Source: Phialocephala subalpina | Taxonomy: Eukaryota > Ascomycota > Leotiomycetes > Helotiales > Mollisiaceae | Direction: 5' to 3' | Length of the DNA stretch: 62,174 nt | Assembly: GCA_900073065.1 (NCBI GenBank) | Contig: FJOG01000021.1 | Span: 1,108,635-1,170,808 of the forward strand | Part shown: positions 9,545 through 20,985 of the stretch, piece by piece | Numbering within the stretch: position 1 is the stretch's first letter | Layout of the letters: every line of letters begins with the position of its first letter | The notes under the pieces: model-generated | Databases searched by the model: none | What the model saw: only the letters and a program-made list of their open reading frames with translations | Told to the model about the DNA's origin: nothing | Translations under genes and position numbers: made by a program

Positions 9545-10565
9545 GTCGTGAAATATTTAGAAAGGCGAAGGAACAAAAGGGATGTATGTGAGAGATGCAA
9601 ATGAGTGTAAAGAAAAAGTGAAGGCCTTCGAATTCAGCCTCGCGATAATGCGGAAGTAACGAAAGATGATGCCAAGCGAGAAACGAAAGTCTTGGCAGAA
9701 CGAAAGACGAGAGTTGAGATCCAAACGAAAACGAGACGAGGGAGCTCGACCCTAAAAATCTCGAAACGAATTCCAAATTTGGAACCAGGACCTGCAACGA
9801 GATTTGTTTTGGATCATTACGCGGCCGGTTACGACGACCCGCGTTATCCAGTGGACTAGCGAGAAGCCCCTGCCAAGAAAATCGGGGCGGATCAGGTGAT
9901 TGGGCGATTGAGGGACCAATTCTGTCTCAAATACATGTGATCGTGACTCTGGGAGTTGATGATCTTGCTCGTGTCCTCAATGGAGAACTAGAGAACCAGG
10001 TTATTTAGGCTTATTTTAAAACTCGGAAGCCCAAGTCGAGGTTTTCCCCTAAGTCTCGGTCACATCTGCCGGAAGAGTTTCGGGTATTGCAGCTGCCATC
10101 AAAACTAGACCCGCAGGTGGCTGTGCTGCTCCAAAACTTGCTCGAATATTCCCACACGGAAGTGAGACCATTCAATAACTCGAGATCGAGATCGTCATGC
10201 ACGTCTCGTGTTGAAGACTTAGAAGTTGGAAAAGTTGGAGCCGAATAAAAGTTAAGTGAGACTTTGTACGACCAGGTCCTGATGATGAGGAAATATCATA
10301 GACTGGCATCGATGCCTTTATCTCCATTTTTGAAACGAAGTATCTTGTGTTGTTGCCTATTAAAACTGCTTACGCATCTGTAGCAGGAATTCGAGTACCA
10401 AAGGAGCGACACCTCGGAAAAAGGTGATATGAACCCGTTGCGGAGAGACAAACAGCAATAGCAACATCTCTCCCAACTTAAATCCAATAAGCAGTAAAAC
10501 AAACTCGTTCCTGGAACGCGATCAAAATCCCGCCATGGACAGAATGTTGGCATTTGGACGCCATT
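9545..10565. other. Intergenic between two minus-strand genes
   Basis: This stretch holds the promoter and leader of the GH72 gene (9545 upward) and the 3' flank of the VOC gene (below 10566). Short open frames are present, but none shows a domain, signal peptide or splice support. I see no repeat or RNA gene. Confidence 0.5.
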
Positions 10566-11603
10566 TCATACACAATAATTCTCATCAAGACGAACGAGAT
10601 ATCCACTCGGATCACGAACAACGATACTTCGCGCCCCATCAACCACAACCGGCGATCCTCCTCGTGTGACAATCGTCAACCCCACACCTCTAATCTGCCT
10701 CAACACCGTATCCAAATTCTTCACAGCATAGGTCGTCATGCCAATGCCCGGATACGCAGCCGGGTACGCGATCGTGACTCTCGTCGGATCATCATACTCA
10801 TAGTACTCGCACCTCGTCGTCGGATCACAATTCCCCGTCGCAGCAGCCCAGTAAACAGTCGAGCTGATATTGAACACTGATCCTATGGCGCCCACTTGTT
10901 CGTATTGTCCTGGGCCAATGAGCGGCTCGAATCCGGAGGTGATGTTCAGGCTGAGGATTCCTGCGTAAAAGGTAAGAGCTTGGCTGATGTTCCTCATCGT
11001 CAAGTCTAGCTGTCCACGGATAATGTATTCCATGCCTGGGCCGTCGGTAATGGTTGGTGGCGGGACGGTGAAGTAGTCGGATGCACCGCTGCGTTGGACC
11101 AGTTCGATCATGTAGCCATCGGGATCGTACACCCAAACTGTTGAGGTGGTTCCTTCCGCGGTGGCATTTGGAACAGGCTGGCCATTGACGGTAGGGGCGC
11201 TGATCTCGCGGAGAACGGCGTTGATAGCCGTAGCGTTCTTTACTGTCAGAGTGAGCCCGGGTGCTGCTGGATCCTGTTCTCGTTGCTTGACCGTTGTTGT
11301 TGATACATTGTAGTACTGGGTCAAGACTAGGGGCCATTCCTGATTAGGAATCTGGATTTTGGCTGTCCGGTAGAGCGCTGTAGCAGAAGTGTTCGTGAGG
11401 AGACTGTACGCTTCGTTGGTGACGGGTTGAGAGTCTTGGGTCAGAACCTGAAGACCTAGGACATTGTGGTAGAAAGAGACTGTTGTGTTGAGATCTTGAA
11501 CTGCATGTCCCACGCTGGTAACATCTGATGTTGCGTTGGAGACCAAGGCTGTTGCTAAGCCGAAGCTGGTGATGGCAAAAATTAAGCTGAAAGTCGCCCA
11601 CAT
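10566..11603 (-). CDS. Secreted two-domain VOC (glyoxalase-fold) protein
   Basis: A single frame from ATG 11603 encodes 345 residues. A signal peptide of about 20 residues (MWATFSLIFAITSFGLATA) precedes two VOC/glyoxalase-like modules. The first (about 25-175) starts VGHAVQDLNTTVSFYHNVLG and ends with VYDPDGYMIELVQR. The second (about 190-345) has LDLTMRNISQALTFYAGILS and ends VVRDPSGYLVRLDE. The closing D-P-x-G-Y-x-[IV]-x-[LF] pattern is the family hallmark, with E or D at the usual metal-ligand position. Several N-x-S/T sites fit secretion. VOC proteins include glyoxalases, dioxygenases and resistance proteins that bind small molecules, and the substrate here cannot be told. Secretion of a tandem VOC protein is unusual enough to note. 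Confidence 0.82.
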   Translation of the reverse strand: MWATFSLIFAITSFGLATALVSNATSDVTSVGHAVQDLNTTVSFYHNVLGLQVLTQDSQPVTNEAYSLLTNTSATALYRTAKIQIPNQEWPLVLTQYYNVSTTTVKQREQDPAAPGLTLTVKNATAINAVLREISAPTVNGQPVPNATAEGTTSTVWVYDPDGYMIELVQRSGASDYFTVPPPTITDGPGMEYIIRGQLDLTMRNISQALTFYAGILSLNITSGFEPLIGPGQYEQVGAIGSVFNISSTVYWAAATGNCDPTTRCEYYEYDDPTRVTIAYPAAYPGIGMTTYAVKNLDTVLRQIRGVGLTIVTRGGSPVVVDGARSIVVRDPSGYLVRLDENYCV

Positions 11604-13622
11604 TATGATGGTTTTGCTGTGCTGGGTGCGCTTGGAGGCGTCTGCACTCCCTTTGTATGAGCACTCAAGTGCTTCAAATAGGGAGGGAGACTCGGTCCTA
11701 GCCGCGTCAGCTTACATTGTGAGAACGAAGAATTGCTAAATGCCGATGGAAAAAGAAAGGAGAAGTGACGATAAATTATCCGAAGTGAGGAGACGCTCAA
11801 GCTTGGTTGTTGCTGTCGATGTTGATCGCCTAGATTTTGACGAGGTCAGCCAGGGATTGATCTCAACTCAACCCGGACCGACAAGGTAATGAATATTGGC
11901 CAGCACGAACTAGTATCGCGAGGAGAAGCCGCCAACATCTTCCGTTGTTCGGAACAGGTTAGCAATAAATACGGCTGCGTACCGAAGCGTTAAGCTTAAA
12001 TTTTATTATCACGTCTTCCCTGATCTCACAGGCACAAGTGTTCCGACTGCGTGAGACCGAAGAGCGTTTGTTCATGTGATGAGAGGGGGAAGTGTTTTCC
12101 GCGTCCACCGTCCACCTTTCACTTTGCTCGTCGGCACAAAATCTATGGCCGGCAAAGCAGGAAAGTTGACAACCATGAACATCCGAGTGTTATTTGGAAT
12201 GTAGATGCGCAGTGATTTCGACCCAGACAGAATAATGGCGTTGAGGGTCGGAGTCGCTGGGTTCAAAACGCCGTTGAACGAGTGAAATAGCAAGCCGGAA
12301 AGCACAAGCCAGCGTGAATTCTTGCAGAGAAGACAAGGGAACCGCAGAAAGCAAATGCAAGTATGGCACTGGTGTGTAATTATTCGATTCCACCAACAAG
12401 CATGTGGCCCTTTCTAATGTTCTTGCAACGCTGGTGCACTCGTCCGACTCCGGTTGCATCTCCGCCCGAAATATGTTGTCAATGAGAGAAATGTATACAG
12501 CACCATATGCGATCCAGCCAACGTAGAACACGGACCAGTCGACGCATTGAACTCTCTTCTTCTGGCCATGCTATATAGATAGAATGAGGAAGGGGACGAA
12601 GATGGAAGTACTTGCTTGATGTCAGGAGTGCACTGGACTTCGTGGAACATTGAGCTTTTGGTGACCGTAATGCAGTCCACACTCGGCCAATTTGACTACG
12701 GCGCGTGTTTCAGTAGAATGGCCTTTATCTTTCTGGCCTTTCATGATCCCGAGGTTCTGGAGTAGGCTTGGGATTCCTGTTTAGCAGATCGGATGGCACT
12801 GATACCTACCAGAATGTCCTAGCAGCCGTGGAATATGGAGCTTCTCCATGAACCGTAGAGCCTGCCATCTTCAAATATTGAACGGTGATTCAATCGTGCC
12901 TATGCGAGTATGAATGTCCCTCCTGTTGCTGTACTTTCGACCCTTCGAGGTTGGTTGCTGCTCCACGATTCCTCCTCAATATTCAACGCTTTGGTTCTTG
13001 ATGTCCACTGCAATATTCCCTCGCCCGTGGAACATGGGGCTTGTCGATCGGATACCCTCTGATCAGAGGAATTTTGAGATGGGCTCTGGCGTATCCCATA
13101 CGAACGGTCTTCATGTTGTGGGACTTGCACGGATTCGAGATTTGCGTTCCACGTATCCCAACTTCCTGAAGCCTTCGATATCTGCCGGGTGTACCAGAGC
13201 TTGTGGAACATTGAGCTTCCTAAAGTGAAATCCCTATGTGCTCCACGGCGCGCTTCTCAAGTACTTGTCTTTGATCTTGTGCGAGTGTCGATAATCTTCC
13301 GGCCGTCTCAACCGTTTGAGTGTCCTTTCCCGGAGGTGGTGGAACGTTGGGCTTTGCGGTATCACTAGCAGGCTGCTATCTGGACCTCCTTGAGCTGTTC
13401 GACCCGGTTTCTGCGAGCTGTTGTAATCCCTCCCCTTCCACCCCCCAATGTTGTAGAACTTTCAAGGTTGCACGCTTGCTCAATCTGGTCGTCGTGATCT
13501 GGCAGAAAAGCCTCACCGCCCTGCCACCGCGACTCGTTTGTTGTTTACTGGAACCCCACGTCGAACTCTCTGACCGCTCACCACAGACATCATAGGAGAG
13601 ATACCATGTTATTATCTAGAGG
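11604..13622. other. Long stretch without a firm gene, with a recurring 15-bp motif
   Basis: 11604-12070 is probably the promoter of the VOC gene. From 12190 to about 12575 the minus strand is open for roughly 128 codons (QKKRVQCVDWSVFYVGWIAY then EMQPESDECTSVARTLERAT) downstream of a possible short intron. This could be an exon of an unknown gene, but there is no ATG with good support. From 12643 on, a degenerate 15-bp motif recurs (separate entry). 13220-13600 is pyrimidine-rich and serves as upstream sequence for the HAUS6-like gene. Confidence 0.35.
12643..13354 (+). repeat. Dispersed 15-bp motif, five copies
   Basis: The motif TGGAACATTGAGCTT and close variants occur at 12643-12657, 12829-12843 (TGGAATATGGAGCTT), 13028-13042 (TGGAACATGGGGCTT), 13204-13218 (exact copy of the first) and 13340-13354 (TGGAACGTTGGGCTT). 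Spacing falls from about 200 to 136 bp. Sequence between the copies is not obviously alike. They may be remains of a diverged tandem repeat, or repeated binding sites. Confidence 0.6.
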
Positions 13623-15881
13623 ATGTCTTCTGCCACCGCGAACTCGTCTCTGGCGCGCTCTCGAAGTCTCCGAGCAGCTGGGACATTGAAACCAATTTCC
13701 ACGACCGTTTCACAACCAGCATCATCAGGACCATCCAATATCACACTCTTCCTCACGAATCTGCGGCTTCTGGACCTTGACCTGCGCAACGATTGGCCAA
13801 ATATTACTAGTCTCACATTCTCTACCAAGGACTCGCAGCAGAACCAGAAGAAGAGGATCCAATGCGTCGAGTGGGCATTATACCAGCTGTTTGCTCTATG
13901 GGATCCAGAGCAGGCCAGAGATGTACGAACTCTCCCTGGACATTGCCTACGACGTTATAAGCTGACCATTTAACAGAAACTGCAACCGTTCTTCCCTCCA
14001 CTCGAACCTCTACAATCGTTGAATTTACGCGCTGCCCTATTCCGATGTCTCGATCAAGCTAAGAAGAATGGAGCACTGGGACGAGATACCGTGCTGCGGA
14101 AAACAATGCTGGATGAATGCAAAGGCGAACGATTGGAAGAAGTGTTGGCGGTGTTTTCGAATGTGGTGTTGAAGAAAGTACTCCAAGAAGGAGGTTCTGC
14201 CGAACATGAAGCTTTGGCGAAACAGCTTGTACTGGAAAACTTCTCTTATACAGGAGAGCGGTCTGTTCTATCCACACTGATCGTAGCACATAAGGCTTCC
14301 CTCAGCAATCACCTGCGCGACAAGAAAGAGTCCAAGGCGAAATACAATGACTTTGGGAATCTCCTCGACCTGAATGAGCGTCGGATTACACGAAGACACG
14401 AACAATTGAAGCAAACTATCGAAGAGAACGAATCACGCGAGCACGTATCTGGGACAGAGGTCCGGGTCTTGCAGCAACAAGTCGAGCAGAATTGGTCCGG
14501 AAACCAGGAATGGCTGGAAACGATACTCTACGGAGATAGTCGTGCGAACGCAGGTGGGGTCCTGGCTACACGATTCGACAAAGTATGGACGCATGTTGAG
14601 GCGGGCAGTATTGGTGAAATTGAAGGGACGCATAAAGTTGGCCTTCTCGAACAACTTGATGCCAGGGTCAAGGATCAAGAGAATCGTCTAGCAAGATGGC
14701 AGGACTTTGGAAAGACACTCCTCAAGCCGGACGGTACCTCCCCATCGAAGAAGTCTGTACCTCCTCCAGAACAGAATAAAATCGACCTTGGATTCACAAA
14801 ACATCAAGATTTGCACATCGGACGAGCGAGCCCAGACAAACGAATTCGGCCCGCGACTGTCTCCTTGGAGGAATACAGTCGTCTGATCGAGAATATGAAG
14901 TCAGAGCTTGCGGATGTAGGCAAAGCAAAGGCACCTTCCAAACGGCCTCCTCGACATAGTTATATTCCCGAGAAAGAGAGATCACCTTCACCACCTACTG
15001 TACAGCAGGATGCAGCCACGGTACATGACGAAGAGTGGTCCTCAGCTAGTGACGACGATAAAGTTGTTTCTCCTGGTGCGGCTAGCTATGCAACAAAATC
15101 AACATCTCGAACACCACCCTCAACGGCTCCCACACGAAACAACCGAGGAAGGTCAAGTCAAAAGATGCCTCCGCCCCCACCACGAACTGTTGAGGAATCC
15201 CCCACGAAGCAAGCAAGCCTAGTCCGTACAAAAGTCGCAGCGAGGATCAGTACTTTGGAGCCTATTACCATCGCTCAAGACCGATCGCCATCCCCGCTGC
15301 CACTCGCCTCTACCCCTCCGCCCCTGGACGTACCCAGATCAGACGTAGCGGCAGATTCGGAGTCCGACCTTGCAGATCACATTCTGAATTCTGTCTCCGC
15401 TGCTTCTCCTTCTCCCAAGAAAGTACGCCACACCTTGTCTCTAGCGGAGCGGACTCGATTGTCAATGTCCCGCGCTTCCCACTCTCATATCTCCGACCTC
15501 CACGACGAATTCGATGTCCCTGATCTTCCCCGCCTCACAATCAAATCCCGGCCATCTATGGCACCTCGAACATCCAGCGTTGAAGATCCTGACAAACATG
15601 CCGACCTAATCGAACGGACAAGAAAAAGCATGGCGGGCTTCGAGGCGGCGCAGAAGAAAGCCCAGCTGGAGAGGCGGAGAAGTGTCAAGGATGCGAAGAA
15701 GAAGCAGCGGGAGTCGAGCTATTTCCCGAAGGTGGAGGAGGAGGTTGTCATGCCGGACATTAGCGCGATTGAGCTGCTTGAAGGCGACCCAGATTATGCG
15801 AGCGTATTCAAGAGCCGCCCGAAGATCAAGACTAGCCCCGCTGTCAGTCCTACTAGAGTGGCGGAGGAGGAGGAGGACTAG
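13623..15881 (+). CDS. HAUS augmin-like complex subunit 6 (N-terminal family)
   Basis: Exon 1 (13623-13922) and exon 2 (13977-15881) join at a 54-bp phase-0 intron, giving 734 residues. The first about 250 residues carry features I associate with the HAUS6 N-terminal family: a conserved helical segment (KRIQCVEWALYQLFALWDPE), then LQPFFPPLEPLQSLNLRAAL and RCLDQAKKNGALGRDTVLRK, followed by a long alpha-helical, coiled-coil-like part. The rest (about 330-734) is low-complexity, rich in Ser, Pro and charged residues, with SPSP and SPTK-like phosphorylation-type motifs and a short basic helix near 665-700. In animals and plants augmin recruits gamma-tubulin to existing microtubules; filamentous ascomycetes keep some subunits. 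The intron falls exactly inside the conserved block, supporting the model. Confidence 0.8.
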
Positions 15882-16305
15882 TCCTTAGTGTTGGTCAGTT
15901 TTCGATGTCCCAGAAGTCGTAGTACAATAGTTTGGACGAGATTATGAGGTCATGGGGTATGGCGAGTATGAGCATGAGCACTTCAATGCAAGGTTTTCCA
16001 CACCTAGGTATCTTGATGATACCAACTCAAGTGAGCCTGGCACCGGATCTCGCCAGCGCGACATGCCAAAGGTTTCTCCAGATTGATCACAATATACCAT
16101 GAGTTCTGTGACATTGCTTTGGTCTCAATTCCAGGTCCCCCATTTCCGTCTCTGCTTGGCATCGAGAAGACTCAAGTGAGTCTAGCGTCATGTGTAAGCG
16201 GCCTGCAGGGACCAAATCTCACTCCGACGGAAACGGGGTCAGTTCACTCCGTCGGGCATGTTATATTTGAACAGCTCCTCCCTCAATTCAACTCATGGAA
16301 TTAAG
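15882..16305. other. Promoter region of the Zn2Cys6 gene
   Basis: No gene is seen. The stretch repeats a CCAACTCAAGTGAGCCTGGC-like phrase in altered form (about 16019 and 16160: CTCAAGTGAGYCT). Near its end it carries two CACTCCG(A/T)CGG boxes, listed separately. Confidence 0.5.
16219..16255. promoter_or_regulatory. Paired CACTCCG(A/T)CGG boxes upstream of the regulator
   Basis: TCACTCCGACGG (16219-16230) and TTCACTCCGTCGG (16243-16255) lie about 50-85 bp before the ATG at 16306. CCG/CGG half-sites are the usual targets of Zn2Cys6 proteins. Similar boxes sit ahead of the adjacent MFS gene, which suggests autoregulation and shared control. Confidence 0.55.
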
Positions 16306-18360
16306 ATGGCGGAATACATCAATCCCCGAGCGCAAGCATGCCAGAATTGTGTCAAGGCCAAGGCTAAGTGTTATGGTCACACGGATGGAAAATGCGAGAG
16401 GTGAGCTCCCACTTCTCCTCGAGATCACATGTGATTGACCTTCATCGTGTTCATAGATGCAATCGCTTGGGCAGGGACTGTGTTTCGCAAGCACCTGTCA
16501 TACGTAAGAGGAAAGCTGGGAAAACGTAAGTCACACTTCAAAAGCTCCTGGAATGTTCTGATACCGCACGTGACACATACTTACTCTGTCGCAGACAACG
16601 AGCCCAAGCTGACCGGATTGCTGAACTTGAAGCCAAATTAGATAGTTTGGTCTCAGTGCTTGGTACCTCAAACTCCCCATCACCCAATGGCGAAAGTCCC
16701 ATCGTCATCCAATCAACGTCCAGTAGGACACCACCGGACGATGTATCCGCCTCGCAACCTCCGGATGGGGACCTTCGATTCCAGCCGCTGGCGGTGATAC
16801 GACCTCCAATGTCCACAGTTACCATCCCTACGGATTCTGATGAACTTCTAGATGTCTTCCGAAGGAATCTAGCTCAACAAGTTCCATTCATCTCGGTCCC
16901 TGCTGAGGTGACTGCCGAGACGCTCTCGGGAGAGAGGCCGTTTCTGTATCGAGCAATCATTGCGTCCTCTTCCTATTATGATTCTGTGCGTCAGACAGAG
17001 CTGAGTCAAGAATTCGTGAGGCAATTGACAGACAGCCTTCTTTTCCGCGAAAGAGGAAATTTGGATATGCTTCAAGGACTTCTGGTGTTCATTACTTGGT
17101 AAGTCACCTCCACTCCCCACTTCTCGAAGCTTACAACTGATACACCTTCAGGTATAATGCATTATGCCATACCAGATCGCAGCTGACTGCCCTTGTGGGA
17201 ATAGCATTCTCTCTCGTGGTCGATTTACATCTTTACATGCCTCTAACAACCCTGGAGAACCACGAACGGTTCCTTGACGAGATGAAAGACATCATATCAT
17301 CGAATCAGCTTACCTATACTCGTCGAGCCCCGCCCACCAAAGACGAAAAGAGGGTCATTCTTGCATGCTTTTATCTTTTCTCGTGTGTGGGTGACGAACA
17401 TCCTAAACAACGGAACCTCTCGACTAATCATTCTTAGGTTTCTTCAGCCATCTGTCGTGTCAACCCATTGCACTGGACGCCTTACATCCAGCATTGCTAC
17501 GATGACATCTCGACCGCCCCGGAAAGTGAAAACGACATCTATCTTGCTCACCTTGCAGGAATCCAGCGCATCTCCGAAGATGTTAAGCATAGTGGCATCC
17601 GAGGGTTTCCTTCACAGCCACGGATTTGGACTCCAGCCGTTGCAGTTCATTTCAAGTTGCTCATGTCAAATCTACAGAAGTTCAGGGCTGCATTGCCGGA
17701 AACCCTCCAACAGGATGGTGAGCATGCGATCCCATCCTTCGTTTTTCCTTCCCGTCAGCACGAAGTTGAACTGATCTTCTCTCAGCAATACTGCTAATGC
17801 ATTATCACTCCGTTGAAATGTACCTCTGCGAAATCTGTTTCTCTATGCCCCCCACCGCCATAACCCCCACCCCCACTCTCCAACGAGCCGACATCCTCCT
17901 CCGCTGCTTAAACTCCATCCGCTCCCTCACCTCCATCTTCTTCTCCATCGACTCAAAAAAACCCTACATCAACTTCTCCCCCGCAGTAAAAGACCAAATG
18001 TACTTCGCCATGATGACACTCTCAAAACTCTCCCTCTTCCGCGCCGACGATTGGGACATGAGTAATATGCAAGCTACGCTCGATCTATGCACGTTGCTAG
18101 ATCGTGTAGTTGAGATGATGGAACGTGCGAGCGAGAAATATGATTTGAGGGAGGATGATAAGCCCTGGTTGAAGATTAGTAGGAGGATGAGGCAGGTGAG
18201 GGTTAGGTTTGATCGGCTGTTGGCGAGTGAGAATCGGGCGGTTTTTGGTGGGCAGGAGGGAGATGGAGAGGCAGGCGCGATTCCGAGGTTCTCGGACTTT
18301 GACATGTTGTACGATGAATTTTGGCACAACACTCTGCCAGATGATGGTAGATTTATATAG
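16306..18360 (+). CDS. Zn2Cys6 transcription factor with fungal-specific middle domain
   Basis: Six exons fit in phase: 16306-16400, 16457-16525, 16595-17098, 17152-17386, 17438-17717 and 17786-18360, giving 585 residues. The binuclear zinc cluster is perfect: C12-x2-C15-x6-C22-x7-C30-x2-C33-x6-C40. The first intron splits it between residues 32 and 33. A short leucine-type linker (ADRIAELEAKLDSL) can form a coiled-coil dimer. The fungal-specific regulatory domain follows (FLYRAIIASSSYYDS, LTALVGIAFSLVVDLHLYMP, ACFYLFSC/VSSAICRVNPLH). It probably controls the neighbouring MFS exporter on the same strand (436 bp away), since their promoters share a motif. The donor of intron 4 (GTGGGT) is the least certain junction. 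Confidence 0.88.
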
Positions 18361-18610
18361 TGACGATATTCAGGAGCGTATACATGAGTCTTTTGTACTG
18401 CGTGTTTGTTTTCTTTAATATCCTGGGCTCGTCCAATCTATAAATTTCGTCCAGTTCCCGTTTCCGCAGTTTGTTTTCGCGTGCTCCTTGCTTGTTTCGG
18501 ATGCGAAAGCTTGGGAACCGAAGCAGAGACACGGCGAAGTCGAGAATCAGTGCTTCTGATCGGTATTAACGGAGATATTGCCTGGTATCTCATTTCAAAT
18601 CTGCCCGAGC

Positions 18611-18653
18611 CCACCGGAGTGACGCTAAGGTCAACCACTCCGTCTCCGTCGGA
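18611..18653. promoter_or_regulatory. CACTCCG-type boxes upstream of the MFS gene
   Basis: An inverted box CACCGGAGTG (18612-18621) and the compound CACTCCGTCTCCGTCGG (18636-18652) lie about 145-185 bp before the MFS start codon. They match the boxes ahead of the neighbouring regulator gene and look like CGG-triplet sites for a Zn2Cys6 dimer. No experimental support. Confidence 0.5.
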
Positions 18654-18796
18654 CACATGCTACCAAGACCCACACACGCATCAAAACATCAACTCATCAG
18701 GTACTTAAAGCATCTTTAAAGATCCTGAAGTAGTTCATTAAAACTTTCATCCAGCATATTAACTTCCTCTCTGGTATTTTCTTCAAATCTTTCAAA

Positions 18797-20810
18797 ATGG
18801 ACAGCTCAAACACAAGCGATGCAGACACCCTGCAGGCGAACCAACTCGAAAAGAGCGAAAAGAACTCAATCCCCGATTCAGGAAGCGATGCCAATAATGA
18901 GATAACAGCAGCAGATCAGTCCGAGTTTGTTAGCGGATATCAACTTTTCTTACTCGTCTTTGCCACTTCCATGGCTGGGTTTCTATATGCTTTGGATGTT
19001 AACATTATTGTTACGGTGAGTCAAAATACAACATTTGCATTACGGAGTAAGCTAATCTCATATCAACAGGCCATTCCCGTGATCACAACCCATTTCAAGA
19101 CTATAAAAGATATTGGTTGGTATGGTAGCGCCTACCTGCTGACTTTGTACGTGTCCATTGAGTTCCGCTTCGGCAAGAGCTAATTCGAGCTCCTCCTTCA
19201 GATGTGCATGTTCGCCTATCATTGGCAAGATCTATCAATTTTACAATTCAAAGGTAAAGCTCCGAAGCATCCTAGCTAGTTCATAATTCGAGGAGTACCC
19301 GCTTTGCACACAGGAGCTGACCCCGTACGCTAGATCACCTTCTTCATCTTTGTGTTCATCTTCGAGGTTGGCTCCCTGGTTTGTGCAATCGCGCCAACAT
19401 CGACAGCTCTCGTTATTGGTCGTGCGGTGGCTGGATTCGGTGGATCAGGACTCTTCAGTGGAGGTTTGACCATCATTGGAGCTTCTCTGCCGCCAGCAAA
19501 ACGCGCCCGTAAGTTCCTGCGGTCTGTATTTGACGAGGACGTGCTAACCATGGTACCGCTACTGCAGAGACAGTTGCATTGGTCTATGTCTTTTCCATGA
19601 CGGGAAGTATTGTTGCACCACTAATTGGTGGGGTGTTGACTGAGAAAGCGTCTTGGAGATGGTGTAAGCCTATCCTCTGATTTCGAACATTCCTCGGAAG
19701 AACTGACGCCGTCACAGGTTTCTACATCAATTTGCCTCTTGGCGCCATTGCATTGACCATCATTACATTCATTCGAATCCCCGAAAGGAGAGCCAAGATT
19801 GAGAAAAAGCCCACTCTCTACGAAACAGTCAACCGACTTGACCCGGTCGGCTTTGCACTCTTCTCACCAGCATGCATTATGGTTCTGCTTGCCCTGCAAT
19901 GGGGTGGATCGACGTATGCATGGAACTCATCTACCATCGTTGGACTCTTCGTCGGGTCCGCACTTACGCTCCCAGTGTTCATCTTTTGGGAGAAGAGGCG
20001 AGGAGAGATGGCAATGATACCGTTGTCTCTATTCACGCAGAGAGTTGTCTATTCAAGCTGCCTCGTCGCCTTTTTTCAGTACGGGGCTCTCTTGATCTTT
20101 GCTTACTACCTGCCGGTTTGGTTCCAGACCATTTTGGGAGTCAACCCTCTCAAGAGCGGGGCGTACTTCATGGCTACAGCGGCACCTTTGATAACTGCAA
20201 CTTTGGCGAGTGGGATTCTGGGTAAGAAAATAGGAACACCCACCATCTACACCCTCGTCGGAAACGCTATCGCCATGATCGGTGGCGGCCTCATGACAAC
20301 CTTCAAACCATCATCCTCAACAGGCGTTTGGGTCGGCTACCAAATCCTCGCCGGACTTGGTCGAGGCCTGGTCAACCAGCAACCGATTAACGCCGTCCAA
20401 TACACTCTCGATCACTCCAAGATGGCTGTCGGTACATCATTGGTAGTCTTCAGTCAATTCTTTGGCGGAGCTTTGATCTTGGCTCTGGCTGAGACGGATT
20501 TCAGTAGCTCTTTGCGGTCAACGTTGAAGGAGTATGCACCAAGTGTTGATCCAGCGTTGGTGGTTGCTGCTGGTGCGACTGGAATAAGAAAGGCCGTCAC
20601 AAGTGAACAACTTCCGGGCGTTTTAAAGGCATACAATCAAGCAGTGACGAACACCTTTGTAAGTTATCTATCTCCGCTTTTCATGGTATGAAGACTGACC
20701 TTGGGCAGATCTTAGGCTGCGCGGCTTCCGGGGTAGCCTTTCTGGCGGCATGGGGAATGGGGCTGAAGCGAACGAAGAAGAGTGAGCCTACTGCACCAGG
20801 AGAGGCATGA
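18797..20810 (+). CDS. MFS drug/toxin exporter, 14-TM type
   Basis: Seven exons join in phase: 18797-19015, 19070-19146, 19202-19253, 19334-19508, 19568-19663, 19718-20658 and 20709-20810, encoding 553 residues. A polar N-terminus of about 45 residues precedes 14 predicted hydrophobic segments. The first reads LFLLVFATSMAGFLYALDVN, the usual start of the DHA2/DHA14 group, with D in the helix. The loop GRAVAGFGGSGLFSGG and the antiporter-like stretch SIVAPLIGGVLTEKASWRW are in place, followed by CFYINLPLGA. Such proton antiporters expel toxins, antifungals or secondary metabolites across the plasma membrane. The adjacent Zn2Cys6 gene and shared promoter boxes suggest an inducible resistance pair; no biosynthetic enzyme is nearby. 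Confidence 0.92.
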
Positions 20811-20985
20811 TTGTGGAGCGTTGAGAAGTGGGAAATTGTTGGTCAAAAATTGATAGATCGTCGACCTTTTAATCACTTTTGGACGCCCATTATGTATCCA
20901 TATCTGTCCCAAACTTAATCCTCAATATACCTTCAGTACTCTATAGAACTCTCCGTCAATTGCCTGCCAGTATATCCTTACTGCC

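Noticed and set aside
9411..9797. 128-codon minus-strand frame overlapping the GH72 signal-peptide exon
   Set aside because: It overlaps the first coding exon of a clear enzyme gene in another frame and has no domain.
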